Source: Aradus depressus (lineage: Eukaryota > Arthropoda > Insecta > Hemiptera > Aradidae). From it: a stretch of DNA of 64,000 nucleotides. Position 1 is the first letter of the stretch. Each line of letters opens with the position of its first letter. Position numbers and translations under genes: made by a program. The notes beneath the pieces are model-generated. The model was given only the letters and a program-made list of their open reading frames with translations. It was not told where the DNA came from and searched no databases. Of this stretch, positions 1-10,684 are shown in pieces. The DNA is taken from NCBI GenBank assembly GCA_963662175.1, contig OY759219.1:31538908-31602907 (forward strand), given 5' to 3'.

Positions 1-146
1 ATGAATAAAAATTTAGGGTAGGCAAAATTTAGGACTCCCACTATAGAGTCGGGCTCATGTCCACCAGAGTGAAAGAGCGCTCTGGTAGTAGGCGATATGA
101 CCTCGTAGTTAAAGCCCGGGCATGAGTCATAAAACCTAACCTAACC
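1..146 (+). repeat. SINE-A, 3' part (cut by window edge)
   Basis: This is the 3' body and tail of the commonest repeat in the window. It runs from the GAATAAAAATTTAGG segment through the ACCAGAG...GCTCTGG dyad to GCCCGGGCATGAGTCATAAAA and a tail of CCTAACCTAACC. The tRNA-like head would lie to the left of the window. The long, well-kept CCTAA tail suggests a relatively young copy. Confidence 0.9.
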
Positions 147-699
147 TTGTTCAGCTTTTGATTATTCTCCTTAATTTATGCCCTTTAGAAATTGCTAAAA
201 CTAAAACACTTTGAGTACATTGTTTTCCAAATATATCAGTGAATAAATGTGATGTGTTATTTAATACATCAAGAATATATTTCATATCTGTATTGTCAAA
301 TGGTTTTCTCTTTTGCCACATCTATAAATTATGCAAGAATGTTAAACCTAATACGTGGCAGGTTATTAATTTACAGCTAAGTTACAGAATTAATGTATCC
401 ATATGTCTGTAACCGCAGGCAAATGTAACCTTAATTGTTCCCCCTCTACAGAATAGCACGAGGTGACTACACAGGTAGACTGTAATCGTATTTAGTCCAA
501 TATTTATGATTACTTCATAACATTATCTTGCTGCATTAAGATTAATTACAGTTGTCTCAATTAGAGTTAATGTTACCTGCAGAGTAGGACCGCTTCTGAA
601 CGTGACATCTCAGTACTGAAATCATAAGCTGCAGAATAGTAACGATGAGGGCAGAGGGCTAAGTATGTACTTACGCTATGCTGACAGAAACACAAATAG
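147..699. other. AT-rich stretch, no gene seen
   Basis: No ORF of note, no RNA gene and no repeat that I can match elsewhere in the window. It looks like ordinary intergenic or intronic DNA. Confidence 0.5.
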
Positions 700-978
700 T
701 GCAATAACTGCAGTTGAAAGGATTTATTGATACAGAATTATCATATTTTGAAAACCCTATAAGGACGATACATATTAATTTTCTGGGAAATCGGCCGAAG
801 GGAATGAAGGGTTCATAATGAACTAAACTGGAAAACCCTAATAATTACCGATGAGATTAAATGTATAATAAATTTAGTATTATTATTCAGAAGCCCTATT
901 GATTTTTAGTCCAAACGATCGATTCGTTTTGGCGAAGGAACGAAGTTTTTTCGTGATTCAACGATGACTTTTTAAATT
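700..978 (+). repeat. Family D repeat, 3' modules
   Basis: Degenerate modules of the family D repeat. They carry CCCTATAAGGACGATAC, a TTTTCTGGGAAATCGGCCGAAGGGAA core and the terminal CCAAACGATCGATT...GAACGAAG segment. The same order is seen in better copies at 46440-46890 and 57475-57970. Nothing suggests that it is coding. Confidence 0.65.
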
Positions 979-990
979 GCTTACTTATAA

Positions 991-1591
991 TATCTGTGGT
1001 CACAGGGAATAAATTGGTAAGTCTAAATTCGTAACTTTTCAGGACAGCACTTTTTTACATTTGCGTTAATCTTGTCAATTCATTTTTTGGAATAAATAAA
1101 TTATGTTTGCATCATTATTAATCATATACCTTCTAAATCTATAGGAGTGAATGAAAATGAATATTGTTAATCCTTTTTTGGATTTTCCCTTAGTTATCTA
1201 ATCATTCCCTAATTATTGACCACTCTTGACTAATTTTTACACACACTAACCTAATTATTAACCATATTTTTTGAAATACTCTTGAATGATACTTTTCTAA
1301 AGTTGATTTAACCGAAAACGCCTTCTTCGCTTGGAATAGTCTGCTGTAATGAATAAATGGTTAAATGCAGTTATCTCGTGACTGATTCCTCGTAGTAGAT
1401 TAAGTTGATTTAACCGAGAACATACACAATTTTACGAGATATCAAGAAACCCACATCTTTATAATTCCGAAAGTAGTTCTGAGCTCCCAACTTCTTCACA
1501 GTGCGCTGATGGCTTGGGAGATGATCACAGTACACTTAACTCATTTTGACCATTTTACGACTTAACAACTCATTCCCTGTGACCATAGATA
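991..1591. mobile_element. 601-bp TIR element (family P), copy 1
   Basis: The ends form a 20-bp inverted repeat: the left end reads TATCTGTGGTCACAGGGAAT and the right end is its reverse complement with one mismatch. A second copy with the same internal sequence lies at 55466-56106. The interior has no ORF, so this is a non-autonomous (MITE-like) DNA transposon. The superfamily is not clear, because the target duplication cannot be defined in the TA-rich flanks. Confidence 0.8.
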
Positions 1592-2307
1592 TATGCTATT
1601 GAAGAATTTGGGATTTTGTGAAGGGATTTCATATCTAAATTTAAATCCGCATAAATACGATACAGGATAGGATAGAATTTGGAGTTTAAGGACGCAAAAC
1701 AGCAAAGGTCATCTCCAATATATCTGGTCCAATATATTTGGCGTATCAAGCTTGATGATTAGAAGAAAAAAAAAAAAAATTGTGGCAAATCTGTATCTGT
1801 ACAATTTCAATTCGATATTTCTTTATCATTATTTTTTTCACATGGATGCATTCGTACTAGTCAGTGGAAATAAATAAACTAGTAGTGAAAAAATAAAACA
1901 AACAGTAAAAATAAGAATAAACAAACAGCAGTAACAGTAAAAATATAGACACACGGGAATACATAAGCATATTTACAGAAACATGCATTCAACAGAATAT
2001 ACATATATACTCATACACACATACCTCATATAGATATGAATAATAAGCAAAAAAATAAATAAATATAGATAATATATAGGTAACCTATAGCCTTTCTTTA
2101 TTTTTTTTTAATTTATTTTTTTACTTGTATTTTTTTTTTTTACTATTATTATTTACTCTTCTTTTTATTTTTTCCCTTATTTTTTTTCCCTCCCTCATTC
2201 TTCCCGACGATACATATTCATTTTCAGCGAAATTGGAAGGGGGCTCAACTTATATACCACTTATTTTGTGTCCTTTGAGTATATTGTTTTTCAAAAAACC
2301 ATTATTA
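1592..2307. other. AT-rich and T-rich low-complexity DNA
   Basis: Contains A-rich and T-rich runs (notably 2095-2200). The small ORF across the T-rich run encodes mostly Phe and Leu and is best read as composition, not as a gene. Confidence 0.6.
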
Positions 2308-2440
2308 TGATACCACTAGGTACCCCTTTTCAGATATTCACTTCCACTGCGTACACCCTCGAGAGAATGATCCTAATTAACTGGTTATAATCGTAATAAT
2401 ACTGGTAACAGGGTTATCGTATTATATTCTAGTTCGTTTT
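2308..2440 (+). repeat. Short repeat (family Q), copy 1
   Basis: Shares the order ACCCCTTTT / AGATATTCACTTCC / CTGCGTA / CCCT, followed by TTATAATCGTAATAAT and GGTAACAGGGT, with 28887-28995. This copy has an extra segment after the CCCT. The ACCCTGTTA/TAACAGGGT arms make a small hairpin in the second copy. It is probably a MITE. Confidence 0.6.
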
Positions 2441-2934
2441 GCAAACATGCCTTGGTGACACATCCCTGTATCGACCTTACTTATAGAATCTGTCTTCAAT
2501 TAAAAGTTCAAACATCCCCCCATTGTCTGCACACAGAAGTCAATCATTCACATCCATCTCTGGAATATCTGATTATTCGGAAGAAAGGCCGATCGAATTG
2601 CTTTTCTCGTGAAATTGATTGGAGAATGTGAATGTTGATCACAAATACACGAGATGGATAATCCGTTTAATCAAACCAATCAACTTTCCTAATTGCTTTC
2701 TCGAAGCTGACAAAAGTTGGCTACTGTTATCAGATATCTGAGATACTAACATTATTTGAGCCAAGATTGAACTTCGGTTCCACATTAAAAGGAAACAATT
2801 TATCACACATCAAAGTACTGGTTCAACTCCGTCTCTCTGGAAAGTATTGTCTTAAAATTAGTTATAAAAATAATGTTTAGACCCTTAATCTCTAGGAGCT
2901 TTATACAATCTGTAATAAAAACGAATTGGAAGAC
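2441..2934. other. No gene seen
   Basis: Moderately AT-rich unique-looking sequence. I see no conserved ORF or repeat. Confidence 0.45.
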
Positions 2935-3073
2935 GTTGAAATAATTAAAAAATGTTTATAGTAAAAAATAATAATAATTAAAATAAAATTAATAAATAAT
3001 AAAAATATTTCACACTTCCCGTAGAAATTGTTGCTGGTCTTCTAATAAATTTTGGTTTCTACAGTAGGTTCCG
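2935..3073 (+). repeat. Family R repeat, broken by SINE-B
   Basis: Matches 51110-51245 and, in reverse, 20490-20590. They share GTAGAAATTGT, GCTGGTCTT, TTTCTACAGTAG and TTCCGAAAAG. The match stops exactly where SINE-B begins, so SINE-B probably inserted into, or truncated, this copy. Confidence 0.65.
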
Positions 3074-3255
3074 AAAAGAGCGTAGGGCTTTGGTCGCATG
3101 TCTCACCATGGTTTGCGGGTTCGAATCCCCAATCCGGGAGTAGTTTTATTTCGTAGATAGAACTCCCTCCCGGGGCCATGGATGTCGTAAATAACTAGAT
3201 AACTCATAGCATGGCTAATATGCACCGTACATAAGGCCAAAAAAAAAAAAAAAGT
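3074..3255 (+). repeat. SINE-B, copy 1 (5' truncated)
   Basis: A tRNA-derived SINE distinct from SINE-A. It has a B-box-like GGTTCGAATCC, then an ATTTCGTAGATAGAACTCCC segment, a CATGGATGTCGTAAATAA region and a poly-A tail. It begins at AGCGTAGGGCTT and lacks the first bases of the 21602 copy. The A-box region is degraded. Confidence 0.8.
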
Positions 3256-3429
3256 ATTAAATATAAAAAATAGTGTATTTTTTCTAAAACTTTACTTACT
3301 TTTATATTTTCATATGATTAATTAGACATTATGAATAATTATATCAATATCAGATAATAACAAACATTTTTCTTCCTCTGAAGGAGTTGCCAACCTTTTG
3401 TAAATAACGTTTTTGAATACCTACCTTAT

Positions 3430-3560
3430 TGATTTTTCCTCCAATCTACGACCTTATTGACCAACTTGTAGATGCGGTTTGCGAATAACGACCTTATTGA
3501 CCAACTATTCGAATAACGTATGTTATTGACGCGCTTTCTGAATAACGACTTTCGTCTTAG
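3430..3560. repeat. Imperfect short tandem repeat
   Basis: Three or more imperfect units containing GAATAACGACCTTATTGACC or close variants. It lies just downstream of the gag-like ORF on the minus strand, so it could be retroelement untranslated sequence. The units are too diverged to give a firm period. Confidence 0.5.
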
Positions 3561-3563
3561 GGA

Positions 3564-3773
3564 CTATCGGTGTGATTTATTTTTTGACTCCTCAGAGGCT
3601 AATAAATGTTTTATGACAGGATAGATCCCACTGTCTAATGAACTTAACAAATATTTACCTTTCAGCCGTTCCTCTATCTTAGGGATGTCAAAAAAAATTC
3701 CCAGCCTTTCCAGAAATTCCTCCACATCCTCTTCCTTGCTAACATTAGGCAAATCCTTCCAATCCAATCCCAT
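3564..3773 (-). pseudogene. Gag-like N-terminal ORF of an LTR-type retroelement
   Basis: A 69-residue ORF, acidic near the N-terminus. The pattern EEFLERLGIFFD...KIEERLKGKYLLSSLDSGIYPVIKHLL resembles the first helices of Ty3/Gypsy-type Gag: a 'F..R...FF....I' stretch, then a Lys followed by 'LLSSL', then a hydrophobic helix. Real Gag proteins are several times longer, so this is a truncated remnant. No protease, reverse transcriptase or LTR is seen next to it. The family call is by pattern only. Confidence 0.4.
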
Positions 3774-3889
3774 GCTCGTCGCCGATTGTGCTCCAACTTA
3801 ATATATAAAGGAAATATTGGTTAATCTTAACATTATGTATTTTGATATAAACTGAGAAAAACATCTAGACACAAAGTCAATCATGTGAC

Positions 3890-4205
3890 GTTTTATGACT
3901 CATGCTCGGGTTTTAACTACGAGAACATGTCGCCTACTACAAGATCGCTCTTTCGTCACTCTGGTGGACATGAGCCCGACTCTACTGTGGGAGTCCTACC
4001 CTAAATTTTTATTCACCTAGGGCAAGGGTCTTTTGACATCGTACAGGCTCGGGACCATCGCTTAAGATCCCATCCGAAGGACGGCGAGCTCAAGTTTATT
4101 TTACCTCTCAGATAAAATAAACTAAGGGCCTCGGGTAGGGTTTCGAACCCACGATCTTGAGCTCAGAAGACAAGCACGCATACCACTGAGCTACCGGCGC
4201 CCTCT
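3890..4205 (-). repeat. SINE-A, nearly full length
   Basis: Minus-strand copy with the tRNA-like head (box A TAGCTCAGTGGTATGCGT, box B GGTTCGAAACC), the body with the GGACGTTAAGC-like region partly altered, and the GAGTCATAAAAC 3' end. The CCTAA tail is missing. Some head positions are mutated, so it is older than the copy at 31905. Confidence 0.9.
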
Positions 4206-4334
4206 GTATCTTTATATATCTGCTGAGAGTTGAATCCCAACAGATAATAATAAAAATATTAAACTAAAGTAATTGAGATAGAATTTATAGGATATTGGTG
4301 AAGGACATATGCAGTGGAGCTTTAGAATTAGCCA

Positions 4335-4616
4335 GTGAATTTTTGTCAAAATAATATTCGAAGTCTAAACTCATCAGAAATAAGTAAAAGTGAATATAAA
4401 GTTTCAGATTGTTTTCCTCATTTGAATGAGTATTTTATAAAATTTAATAAGAGAGAGGAAAGATGGAATATATGGAGCACAATAATGTCTGAACAAACAA
4501 AATACTTCAAAGTTGAGTTACATGATACTTCAAAAAGGAAGCTTTCTTGTAAAGTTTCTATAAACTTTAAGGAGAATTTAATATTTCTTCTTGAGGGTCG
4601 ACGACGTGAAAAGTGA
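4335..4616 (+). CDS. Unrecognised 93-residue ORF
   Basis: An ATG-initiated ORF between two SINE fragments. The product is charged (many Lys, Glu and Ser), with no signal peptide, membrane segment or motif that I recognise. The start 'FCQNNIRSLN' is faintly like the beginning of LINE endonuclease domains, but the rest does not follow that fold. An antisense ORF covers the same DNA, so an open frame here may be chance. I do not assign a function. Confidence 0.2.
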   Translation: MNFCQNNIRSLNSSEISKSEYKVSDCFPHLNEYFIKFNKREERWNIWSTIMSEQTKYFKVELHDTSKRKLSCKVSINFKENLIFLLEGRRREK

Positions 4617-4674
4617 CTTTCCAAGCATCAAACTTCCTATTTGTGGACCATAGCAGATATGTAGATAAGGGATG

Positions 4675-4742
4675 TGACGTATGCCTGGGCTCTGGTTACT
4701 TCAAGTGATATGGCTTACTACCAGAACGCTCTTTCGTCGTTC
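4675..4742 (-). repeat. SINE-A 3' fragment, diverged
   Basis: Keeps the tail region in reverse (ATGCCTGGGCT, then ATATGGCTTACTACCAGAACG and CTCTTTCGTCG) with many substitutions. It is followed by a family D end at about 4783-4845. Confidence 0.55.
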
Positions 4743-5214
4743 TTAGGGCAAAAGCATATTATCGGTGATTCATCGACGTCGCTCTTTCGTAGTTGATTAA
4801 TTCGAGCTGGGGAGGTATATAGGGTGATTTACCGGTACCTTTTTTTTCAGGCTTTCAGAGTTATGCAGTATCATTGCATATGAGCGTATGCATGTAGTGG
4901 CATATTTCAGGTCCAGTGCATTTTGTTCTATATTTTAACATATAAATTGACTTGCTTTTTTTTTTTTTTTTATTCACTTCAGGATGATAAAAATAAAATT
5001 ATTTAAATTGGTAACTAGATATAAACCATACTTCTTTTTTTTTTTTCTACGTAAATAGTATCTTTCCGAAATTTGTGACCATTTTACAGAGCGTAGCCAG
5101 AAAATGTTAAACAACCTGTTTGTAATAAATTCTGATGTCAGATTTGCCATCAGTAGATCTAAAAAAAACTTTTGCCAAGTACAGAAGGATTTACATATAT
5201 AATTTCGTTTCAAT
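4743..5214. other. Family D end and T-rich DNA; no gene
   Basis: Contains a degenerate D terminus (TTAATTCGAGCTGGGGAGG, then GTGATTTACCGG) and poly-T runs near 4956 and 5035. No supported ORF. Confidence 0.5.
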
Positions 5215-5545
5215 ACATTCCTTCTATCGGGGGTTATCGTGTCGACAGATAGACATTTATTTTTTTCATATTTGAAATTTAGAGGTCGGAAAACATGAAA
5301 ATCCGTTGAAAACTAGACATCGAATTTTTGACCGATTACATAACTTCCCCCATACTCTGTATAACTGGGGAAGTAATAAAACATTTTGTGTCTGTCTGTG
5401 AAGACGATAACTCTCGACTGAATGAAAGTTGAAACACGAAATTTTATATGTAAATCTAGAACGCTCTAACAAAGACATCTATTGTTTTTCAGCCAAGTCG
5501 ACCAACGAGAAGGGGGATTAGGGAGAGCTTAACAAAAAAACCTCA
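5215..5545. repeat. Family D repeat, two halves joined head to head
   Basis: The left half reads in the minus orientation and the right half in the plus orientation. They meet at the D 5' hairpin, ACTTCCCCCATAC / GTATAACTGGGGAAGT (about 5343-5371). The right half continues with CGATAACTCTCGACTGAATG and the TTCAGCCAAGTCGACC core. Confidence 0.7.
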
Positions 5546-7061
5546 AAAACTGATGATGTAGTCGTGGGCTGATGATGGTAGCAATACCAAAAATGCTACC
5601 GTGTGTTATATATACATATATATTTTACAATATTTTAAAAAACACGTTTTTGATTTGTAAACGTCTTAGCTCTCGGTAGGGCGCAGCGCACACACAACTA
5701 CACACTTCTCTTTACTTATGATATCAGCTGTTTTGTTGTTATATTACGAACTATAAAATGATCTTTCAGTAAGAAACTTTTAGGTTAAGATGCTTCGATA
5801 GCTTAACTTTGTAACAATAAATAAAATTTGTAGTAAAAAAAAAATAATATAGCAGTGTAAATCTAAAAAAATATAATATATAATATTTCAATATATTATT
5901 ATATGATATAATATAATATTGTTAATAATAATAACTGCTGAAAATATCGATCAATAAATAATATATTTGTTGTCATATTGTCACAACACATAATATAATG
6001 TTTTTACCCATTTCAGGAGGTACCGAACAGCTTATTTCATTTTTAAATGACAAACTTAATCTACAAATGAATATGAATCGAAGCATTTCAACAACAAATT
6101 GGAAAACTACCATCGACGCTGCATTCTCACGATATTTGAGAGAAAATACAATCACAGTTCTATATATCTTATTTTAGCTATCACAAACCTATAATTTCAT
6201 GTATAAAAGAAATTGAAGAAAAATAAATTTGAAAGTTTAATTCCTCATAGAACTTTTCTTATTGTAACATTATAAAACAAATTTTAATCAAAATCAGTGC
6301 ACGATAGCAAATTTTTGAAACTAAAGCAGATGTTTACACATCATTTCTCGTGAGTACAGCATCACTCAGACATTTTTTTTTTCTTTACTTTTAACTAAAA
6401 CTTCAATTTATTGGAGCAATCCGTGAGAGCTTTTGCTAATAACATTAATGACATTCTCAATAAGATTTATCGTTTACGAACCTGTAACAAATCTTGTAAC
6501 AAACCAATGCCAGAAGATAGTAGATGCAATAAATTGTAACAAATGTTACTTTCCTCCTGGGAAGATGCATCACATCCCAGTCATGAAACATGTATCTCCT
6601 AAGTGAAAAATAGGTGAATGAAAATGAAATAAGATTTATCTGTTCGTTGGCGTAGCCAGGGGGGGGGGGGCAGGAGTGGGCACGCCACCCCCCAGAATGC
6701 CCGGTGCCTTCTCCAGAAAATTGCGGTCTAATGTACCTAATTTAAAAAAAAGTTATAATATATAACGACAACTCCACCACAGACAAACGACTGTGTTGAC
6801 ACATATACTGAAAGCTTCAGTTCCCAGTTAAACGTTATTTGGATTCAAATTACGCTTTCTTAAAGTTTGGACTTCAAAGAATGCTGCCAATCGACGAAGT
6901 ATAAGAGTTTACCGAACGCATCGTCGTGCGTGTCACAACAAAACGCGCGGCAATTTTAAAATCACTCCCAAAAACTCCGCACGGCGGTGCAATGTTTACC
7001 TAAAATAAAAAGACTATTAAGACTAACTGCGTATTTTAGAATGTATTCAATGAAAGCCGTA
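5546..7061. other. AT-rich DNA, no gene; one G/C homopolymer
   Basis: No convincing ORF. At 6651-6702 a GGCGTAGCCAGG motif runs into a G12 tract, and a C-rich patch follows. This may be a further short repeat class. The 6890-6990 part is locally GC-rich but not coding in any frame that I checked. Confidence 0.5.
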
Positions 7062-7322
7062 AAAACTACGAGGTCATATCGCCTACCTCCAGAGCGCTCT
7101 TTCGTCACTTTGGTGGACATGAGCCCGATTCTACTATGGGAGTCCTAAATTTTGCCTACCCTAAATTTTTATTCACCTAGGGCAGGGGTCTTTAATGAGT
7201 ACCTGACATCGTACAGGCTCGGGACCATCGCTTAACGTCCCATCCGAAGGACGGCGTGCTCAAGTTTATTCTACCTCCCAGATAAAATCAACTAAGGGGG
7301 TCGGGTTACGAACCCACGTTCT
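7062..7322 (-). repeat. SINE-A, head missing
   Basis: Reverse-strand body with the GAGCGCTC dyad, the GTACCTGACATCGTACAGG block and the GGACGGCGTGCTCAAG block, ending at the box B remnant (GGTTACGAACCC). The tRNA-like head upstream of box B is lost. Confidence 0.88.
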
Positions 7323-7369
7323 TAAGATTTATATAAATATAAAACATATTCGGAATAATTTATAAAAAA

Positions 7370-7905
7370 AATTGTCCCCCCAGTAAGAATTAATTAAGTT
7401 TTTGCTCTCCCGCCAAGATCATTTCACCATTTGGGCTAAAAATTAATAGTTGGCTTCTGAATCCTCCTACTAAATTTTATGTCTATATATTCATTACATT
7501 GGTAGTTATAGCGACCCTACTATTTTGGACCCTTTACCTAGATTAAAAAAAATAAAATTTATAAAAAAATTGTACAAAAAAGATTGAAATTTATATTTAT
7601 TCAGTGGGACAGAGTAAAAATAATTATTAGTATAAAAAAAAAACATAAAAAAAGGGGCATATACGGGTGTTTTTGTAAGGGCTTGTATTGAATAAACTAA
7701 ATTATAAAACATGCCCCAGGCAATCCGAATAAACAGCTATAAAAATAAATAGTTGACTTCTGAATCCTTCTACTAAATTTTGTATCGATACATTCAATAT
7801 ATTTGTAGTAATTGGGGTTTTTGAGTTGAGCCCCCTCCCTCCCCCCCCCCCCCCCCCCCCCATCCCACCCCTTCTGATTGATATTTCCTTTCTATAGGAA
7901 ACTGA
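7370..7905 (-). repeat. Family D modules with poly-C expansion
   Basis: Two separated D fragments (about 7379-7510 and 7745-7905), each with a 'GACTTCTGAATCCT.CTACTAAATTTT' segment. The purine-rich core of the second has expanded, giving about C24 on this strand near 7838-7861. Confidence 0.6.
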
Positions 7906-8090
7906 ATTTTTCTGATTCTGAATATCATCTTTGTGAATTCAAAATTACGAATGAGTGAGAAGAAAAGAGCTTCTTGGCATAAAAACGATGCGACAACTGT
8001 TCTTCCAGCCAACTATTCAATAACAAAACAGTTGTTGAGATAAGCCTCTCCCGTAATCCCCTCCCCTTAGACCGATTTGGCTGAAAATTA

Positions 8091-8986
8091 GAATTAAAGA
8101 AGAATTTACTCCAAATTCTGATTGAATTCTGAATAAGTTCTGGAGGGTGTGGGATGAATCGAACTGGACGTTCAAAATTAATTTGTTTTTGGCATGTATC
8201 TCGCAAACGGAGCGACCTTCGAGAAAAATATTTTGTATAAAATGTGGCTTCTACAACATTCACTAGTGTTTTGTTTGATTAAATCATAAATTTAAGAGGT
8301 ATCTTGTAAAATGTACATAAGCGCCAAAGTAAAGTCAATTTTCGTCCTATTTCGACCAAAAACTAATCAGATCTAAGTTTGCACATGTGACTTCTTCATT
8401 CTAGTTTCAAGTTCATAGCTACAATCGTTTCTGCGTTAGAAGTCCCATGACCAATCTATTCAAAGGACCTTGAAACGTGAAAATCCGTTGAAAAAAACGA
8501 TCTCGAATTTTCACAAGATTACAATATTATTTTATACTATAGGTATAAGAAAGTAAAAAAATGTGAATGAATGAATGAAGTTTTCGCTCTCTCTCTGGAA
8601 CCTATTTACCGATTTGATTGGAAACCAGTTAGTTTCTTATTCAGGAACTTGAAACCTTGCTAAATTTCGTTTTGATATGTTCTTTACATCGACAATTACT
8701 ACAGTTTTGTAGCTGAGCTCCCCTTCCACATCTCCCCTGTTTTAGGTTGTTAGATAAGCCTCTCCCGTAATCCCCTCCCCTTAGACCGATTTGGCTGAAA
8801 ATCGATAGGTGTTGTCCTTATGAGGTTTTGATCACACATATAAAATTTCGTGTCGATACATTCATTCTATCGGGAGTTATCGTGTTCACAGGCACTTTTT
8901 TTTTTTTTTCATTATTGGAATAAGAAGGTCGGAAAACTTGAAAACTCAGCATTGAATTTTTGACCAATTACATACTTTCCCTGTAC
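8091..8986 (+). repeat. Left arm of a 0.9-kb inverted repeat
   Basis: This arm is the reverse complement of 11292-12189, and by eye the two are nearly identical. It is made of family E sequence (8260-8500) and family D modules (8580-8986). A copy of the D module is also duplicated just outside, at 8038-8088. The open frame of about 60 codons near 8100-8263 reappears in the other arm only because the DNA is duplicated. Confidence 0.88.
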
Positions 8987-9031
8987 ATCGTATTGTTGGG
9001 GAAGTGAAAAACAAAAATTATAATAATTTGT

Positions 9032-9511
9032 ATGAAAGAGTTGCCTGAATTCACTTACCTGGGATCACAGATAACATGTGATAATAAGATTTCTGTGGAG
9101 AATAAGAAACGGATCACTGCTGCCAATCGCTGCTACTTTGGGCTACGGATACAACTGGCGAGCAACCTTGTGTCTCGGCGCACAAAGACGGACCTGTACA
9201 AAATGCTAATACGCCCTGTACTCACTTATGGCTCGGAAACATACACAACTAAATCCGAGGGCCTGGACTTCCAGATGTTGAAAAGAAAAGTCCTCCGTCG
9301 AATTTTGGGCCCCGTTTGCAACGAAGGAGAATGGAGGCGCAGAAGCAATCAGGAAGTGTACGAGCTGTACAACGAGCCAGACATTGCTACTGTGGTAAAA
9401 CTGGGCAGATATAGATGGGCCGACCATGTCGCCAGAATGCATGAAGATATGATCCCGAAGAAACTTTCATCTGAGCCCTTATATGGGCGTCGGCCGAGGC
9501 TGGTAAAATAA
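9032..9511 (+). pseudogene. LINE reverse-transcriptase ORF, C-terminal piece
   Basis: A 159-residue open frame covering the thumb and C-terminal region of a non-LTR retrotransposon ORF2. Signature blocks in order: FTYLGSQIT (about residue 7), RITAANRCYFGL, LYKMLIRPVLTYGSETY (about 55), LRRILGPVCNEGEWRRRSN, VYELYNEPDI, and LGRYRWADHVARM with PKK. The polymerase catalytic motifs (FADD box) lie upstream in intact elements and are absent here, so this is a 5'-truncated remnant. It sits between the arms of the 0.9-kb inverted repeat and runs straight into the foldback element that follows. Confidence 0.9.
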
Positions 9512-9952
9512 AACAGTGGGAAGACAATTTCTTTTATTTCTATGAGAAATCTCGTCCCACAACATCTTACTATAAGTCGAAATCGTCTAATTTTTAAGAA
9601 TTGTACCTCACGCATGAGCTATGTAGGGCGTTTGACTAAAAATTTGGTATTTTATTTTACCATTGATTGTATTTTCTCATCATTTCATAGTTGTCATTAG
9701 AGCAAAAGTTTTGGATTTACAAGCTAGCTTACACACACTAATATATCTGGTTATGGACTGTGGTACTTTTTTGACGTAGAACATATTATGTTACAAGAGA
9801 CCAAATTTTTAGTCAAACGCCCTACATAGGTCATGCGTGAGGTACAATTCTTAAAAATTAGACGATTTCAACTTATCTTATGTGCTAGTCTAGTAAGATG
9901 TTGTGGGACGAGATTTCTTATAGAAATAAAAGAAATTGCCTTCCCACTGTTT
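9509..9952. repeat. Foldback: inverted arms of about 140 bp
   Basis: The sequence AACAGTGGGAAGACAATTTC onward (9509-9645) is repeated in reverse at 9808-9952, across a spacer of about 160 bp. The same outer sequence borders the foldback at 19440-19680, so this is one repeat family (called H here). Confidence 0.8.
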
Positions 9953-9960
9953 TATTTTTG

Positions 9961-10000
9961 ACCAGAACCGGTTTTCAACGCAACAGCGTCATCAGTGGCA
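9961..10000 (-). ncRNA. Hammerhead-like motif, family H, damaged copy
   Basis: On the minus strand it reads GCCA, CUGAUGA, CGC-UGUU-GCG, UU, GAAA, ACCGGUUC, UGGU. Relative to 19575-19616 it lacks one GAU, so helix II must overlap the core and the fold is probably inactive. A second, incomplete copy faces it at 10065-10092. Confidence 0.45.
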
Positions 10001-10100
10001 CATCCCACCCGTACAGCGTAGAGGCTAAAGGACAATAGTAGTTCTAAGCTGTACAAGTGGGATGTGCCACTGCTGATGACGCTGTTGACAACGTCTTTTA

Positions 10101-10588
10101 TTACTATGAGATTTTGACTTATGTTTGTCTCGTCCTTTGACATAAGTCACTTTTGAAATTAGGTCGAGTCCCACTTGAGAGACAATACGGCTCCCGTCAC
10201 ACCACAGACACTCAAGTGGAAGCTAGGTACACATAATGTTAGACTGTTGGCTTCAGTTCTGTCACAAGTTGTCAACTAAATGAACTTGTAAAAGGCTCTT
10301 AACACTTTCTCCATGTTGCTAACTTTGTTTGCTAATCAAATAATGATTCTCTCTATACCCAGCAATATTCTCTCTTCTCAGCACAGATTCCTCTCACAAC
10401 AGTTCTAGGTAATTATTCGAAAATTGAATAGTTCCTTGGAAAAACCTGGTTTTTCGCATCTTTTTTATACCAAGAAGCTCTTTTTTTCTCGGTCATTTTC
10501 ACCCTAACCGATTGAATAAATATACATTTTGAACTCTTCCATACAAATTGTTATAATTTTTGTTTTTTACTTCCTCAACTATACGATG

Positions 10589-10621
<33 letters not shown>

Positions 10622-10660
10622 CCGAGGGCTGATTTGTGTCACCGCGGCCAGAGTAGGCCT
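10101..10660. other. No gene; short TA and poly-T runs
   Basis: Unassigned sequence between family H and the LINE fragment. It has a (TA)n run near 10587-10605 and poly-T at 10606-10620. Confidence 0.4.
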
Positions 10661-10684
10661 ATTGTGTGCCCTGTGTGTGTTGGT

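Noticed and set aside
126..146. Interstitial telomere repeat
   Set aside because: Only two to three CCTAA units, always at the SINE-A 3' end, so it is a SINE tail.
7925..8263. 112-codon minus-strand ORF repeated near 12017-12286
   Set aside because: The shared protein text is due to the DNA inverted repeat, and the frames diverge outside the arms.
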